Positions 62,280-64,000 of a stretch of 64,000 nt of DNA are shown here, piece after piece. The translations under genes were made by a program, and so were the position numbers. The stretch is taken from the NCBI GenBank assembly GCA_046351595.1, contig JAXLYE010000011.1:124001-188000 (forward strand), given 5' to 3'. Source of the DNA: JAXLYE01 sp046351595 (lineage in GTDB: Bacteria > Myxococcota_A > Polyangia > Palsa-1104 > JAEUJZ01). The notes under the pieces were generated by a model. The model was not told where the DNA came from. It ran no database searches and saw nothing but the letters and a program-made list of their open reading frames with translations. Numbering within the stretch: position 1 is the stretch's first letter; each line of letters opens with the position of its first letter.

Positions 62280-63290
62280 CTAGGCGCTCGCCACCCGCCG
62301 CGCCCCCGGCACGTCGAGCAGCACGTCGGCGAGCGCAGGCGCGAGCGGGAAGTTCGGGCTGTTGTACTGCAGCCAGAAGCACTCACCCGCCGGGTTGGCC
62401 TCCAGGAACACGTGGCGCCCGCCCGGCTCGACGATCATGTCGATGGCGCTGTATTGCATGCCGATGCGCTCCATGTAGCGCGCGAGCTGCCGCTCGGTCT
62501 CCGCAGGCAGCGTGTACGGGATCCACGATCGCAAGAGCGTCACGCCGCGCTCGCGCCAGTCGACGTCCGCGCCCGCGGTGCGCTCCGAGTCCACGGCGGC
62601 CGTGAAGAGGCGGCTGCCGATCACGGTGATGCGCAGCTCCAGCTCCTTGCGGACGCGCTCCTGGAACACCATCGGCGAGTAGCGCAGCCCGTCCAGCTTC
62701 TCGAGGTGGTCGGCCTTGAGCGCGGTCGTGAACACCACCTGCTCCTCGCCCTGCTCGTTGAAGATCGGGAAGGCGGACAGCATCTTGGCGATCGCGCCCT
62801 CGGGGCACGAGGCGATGAAGGCGCGCGCGGCCTCCGCATCGTTGGTCATGAGCGTGCGCGGCGTCGCCATCCCGACCTCGCGCGCCAGCCGCTGCTGCCA
62901 CGGCTTGTGCCCGCACCTGCGCACCCGCTCCGGCGGATCCAGCACGAAGCACGGCGCCGCCGCCATCACCCCGCGCAGCAGCGCCTCGGACTCCTCCTTG
63001 CAGCCGTGCCGCAGCTGCGGCTCCATCGTGTTCGGCAGCCGCCCGGCCCAGCGCGCGCGCCGGTACCACAGCGCGTCCGCCTCCCCCACCCGCACCTCCT
63101 CGCCGTCGCTGCGGAAGCGCAGCGCCTCGCCGTCCGCGTCCTGCGCGTACAGCACCTGCGACTCGATCGGGAAGCGATCCGTGTCGAAGCGCAGCACCCG
63201 CGCCCCGCGCGACTCGAGGTGCGTGCGCAGCTCCGCCAGCATCCCGGTGATGTCCTCGGAGTGGGTGACGATGACCACGTTCCTGCTCAT
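62280..63290 (-). CDS. MvdD-like ATP-grasp peptide ligase (graspetide maturation)
   Basis: 336 residues. An N-terminal pre-ATP-grasp domain (V-V-I-V-T-H-S-E-D, R-F-D-T-D-R-F-P) is followed by an ATP-grasp domain: C-G-H-K-P-W-Q-Q-R-L-A, A-K-M-L-S-A-F-P, F-Q-E-R-V-R-K-E-L-E-L-R-I and D-M-I-V-E-P with F-L-E-A-N-P-A-G-E. This is the MvdD/microviridin ligase pattern; these enzymes form ester or amide cross-links in ribosomal peptides. It lies 1 nt after a second ATP-grasp gene. The precursor peptide gene is not in the window. Confidence 0.83.
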   Translation of the reverse strand: MSRNVVIVTHSEDITGMLAELRTHLESRGARVLRFDTDRFPIESQVLYAQDADGEALRFRSDGEEVRVGEADALWYRRARWAGRLPNTMEPQLRHGCKEESEALLRGVMAAAPCFVLDPPERVRRCGHKPWQQRLAREVGMATPRTLMTNDAEAARAFIASCPEGAIAKMLSAFPIFNEQGEEQVVFTTALKADHLEKLDGLRYSPMVFQERVRKELELRITVIGSRLFTAAVDSERTAGADVDWRERGVTLLRSWIPYTLPAETERQLARYMERIGMQYSAIDMIVEPGGRHVFLEANPAGECFWLQYNSPNFPLAPALADVLLDVPGARRVASA

Positions 63291-63291
63291 C

Positions 63292-64000
63292 TCATAGGCT
63301 CCTATGTAACGTCTGTTTCAGCAGCGCCTCGGCCAGCGCCGCGCCGATCGGCAGGCCCAGATCGCGCTCCAGCATCCCCCACTCGCCGTGCGGGTTGACC
63401 TCCAGGAAGACGTACTCTCCCGTCGGTGTGACGATCAGATCCAGCGCCCCCTGGCGCAGCCCCAGCGCCGCCATCAGCCGGCCGAGCCGCGCGCGGACAT
63501 CCTCCGGCAGCGCGTGCTCCTGCCAGCACGCGGTCGACTCGTAGCGCCAGTCCACGCCGCACTGCTTGCCGTCCAGCGCGCCGACGAACGCCAGCCCGTC
63601 GACCCAGGCGATGCGCAGCTCGTACGCCTTGTCGATGTAGCGCTGGAACATCATCGGGCAGTGGCGCAGCCCGTCGAGCGCCGCCAGATCCTCGGGCCGC
63701 ACGCGCCGCGTCGGCAGCCCGCCGCCGCCCGCCATCGAGTAGCCGAGCGACGTCTGCAGCTTCGCCACCACCTGCCCGCCGTGCGCGTGGAAGAAGCGCC
63801 GCGCCGCCGCGGCCTCCCTTGTGATCAGTGTCGGCGGGATCGTAAGCCCCAGCGACTGCGCCAGCCGCAGCTGCCGCGTCTTGTTCTCGGCCGCCCGGTT
63901 CTCGTCGATGGGATCGATCCACGGCACGTCGTGCAGCAGATCCAGCAGCCCGCGCAGCGCGGTCGCGGACTCGCGCAGCGACGCCTCGCGCTGCGCCGCC
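63292..64000 (-). CDS. MvdC-like ATP-grasp enzyme, 5' end beyond the window
   Basis: The frame stays open to the last base (about 235 residues visible), so the start is outside. The GTG at 63927 is internal: it lies inside the pre-ATP-grasp helix. Motifs: E-N-K-T-R-Q-L-R-L-A (as in MvdC/MvdD), V-V-A-K-L-Q-T-S-L-G, F-Q-R-Y-I-D-K-A-Y-E-L-R-I and D-L-I-V-T-P with F-L-E-V-N-P-H-G-E. It is a paralogue of the next gene, and the two probably form lactone and lactam bonds in the same peptide. Confidence 0.83.
   Translation of the reverse strand, partial: AAQREASLRESATALRGLLDLLHDVPWIDPIDENRAAENKTRQLRLAQSLGLTIPPTLITREAAAARRFFHAHGGQVVAKLQTSLGYSMAGGGGLPTRRVRPEDLAALDGLRHCPMMFQRYIDKAYELRIAWVDGLAFVGALDGKQCGVDWRYESTACWQEHALPEDVRARLGRLMAALGLRQGALDLIVTPTGEYVFLEVNPHGEWGMLERDLGLPIGAALAEALLKQTLHRSL

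Noticed and set aside
60423..63398. 991-codon plus-strand frame rich in Gln, Arg and His
   Set aside because: It is antisense to the ABC transporter and ATP-grasp genes, which have clear motifs on the other strand.

Overview
The window is about 70% GC and looks like a chromosome segment of a large-genome myxobacterium (Myxococcota). The reasons are surface proteins with a MYXO-CTERM-like tail (Cys pair, one membrane helix, Arg cluster), FG-GAP and Cys-knot repeat proteins, LamG lipoproteins, many predicted lipoproteins, at least five Hanks-type Ser/Thr kinase genes (two of them broken), sigma-70/ECF-like factors with a C-terminal extension, and antisense shadow ORFs typical of high GC. No tRNA, rRNA or CRISPR array was recognised. 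All assignments come from reading motifs by eye; no database search was possible.

Layout. 1-8.5 kb: surface repeat proteins (partial propeller protein, FG-GAP/Cys-repeat protein, LamG/Cys-repeat lipoprotein). 8.8-15.9 kb: a transmembrane Ser/Thr kinase followed on the same strand by exported proteins (lipoprotein, TlpA-like thioredoxin, two-helix membrane protein, two related CWDF lipoproteins around a coiled-coil membrane protein). 16.2-45.7 kb: an accessory region bounded by two diverged copies (about 84% identical) of an 80-bp att-like module, the right one beside a tyrosine recombinase. 46.7-64 kb: a long double-signal lipoprotein ORF, selA, a fatty acid hydroxylase, a PknK-like kinase/ATPase facing a truncated paralogue, a YaiI/YqxD protein, a class C serine hydrolase, and an incomplete graspetide-type cluster (two ATP-grasp enzymes and an ABC exporter) running off the right edge.

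The main discovery is at 25.1-39.5 kb. Three distinct CD-NTases (CBASS cyclic-nucleotide synthases) lie within 10 kb, each with the accessory genes of a different CBASS type: CD-NTase/HORMA/TRIP13 (type III), QueC-like/TGT-like/CD-NTase (type IV) and CD-NTase/E2-E1 fusion (type II). None of the usual effectors (nuclease, phospholipase, transmembrane, SAVED) is seen. Two proteins share a homologous N-terminal SLOG-like nucleotide-sensor domain joined to different enzymes: a TauD-type 2-oxoglutarate/Fe(II) dioxygenase, last gene of the type III operon, and a GT4 glycosyltransferase, divergent from the type IV operon. The type IV CD-NTase, started at its ribosome-binding site, begins Met followed by eleven Gly, an attractive substrate for N-terminal modification by the QueC-like partner.

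Regulation also looks unusual. Two paralogous sigma factors sit in the island. Identical ECF-like promoter elements (GACAGAATCG, 10 nt, GCGTCT) precede the SLOG-glycosyltransferase/sigma unit and the second sigma gene, and a weaker version with the same spacing precedes the type III operon. This suggests a sigma-controlled CBASS regulon. A trypsin-like/NB-ARC/TPR STAND protein and an IS630-disrupted two-gene unit complete the defence-like cargo.
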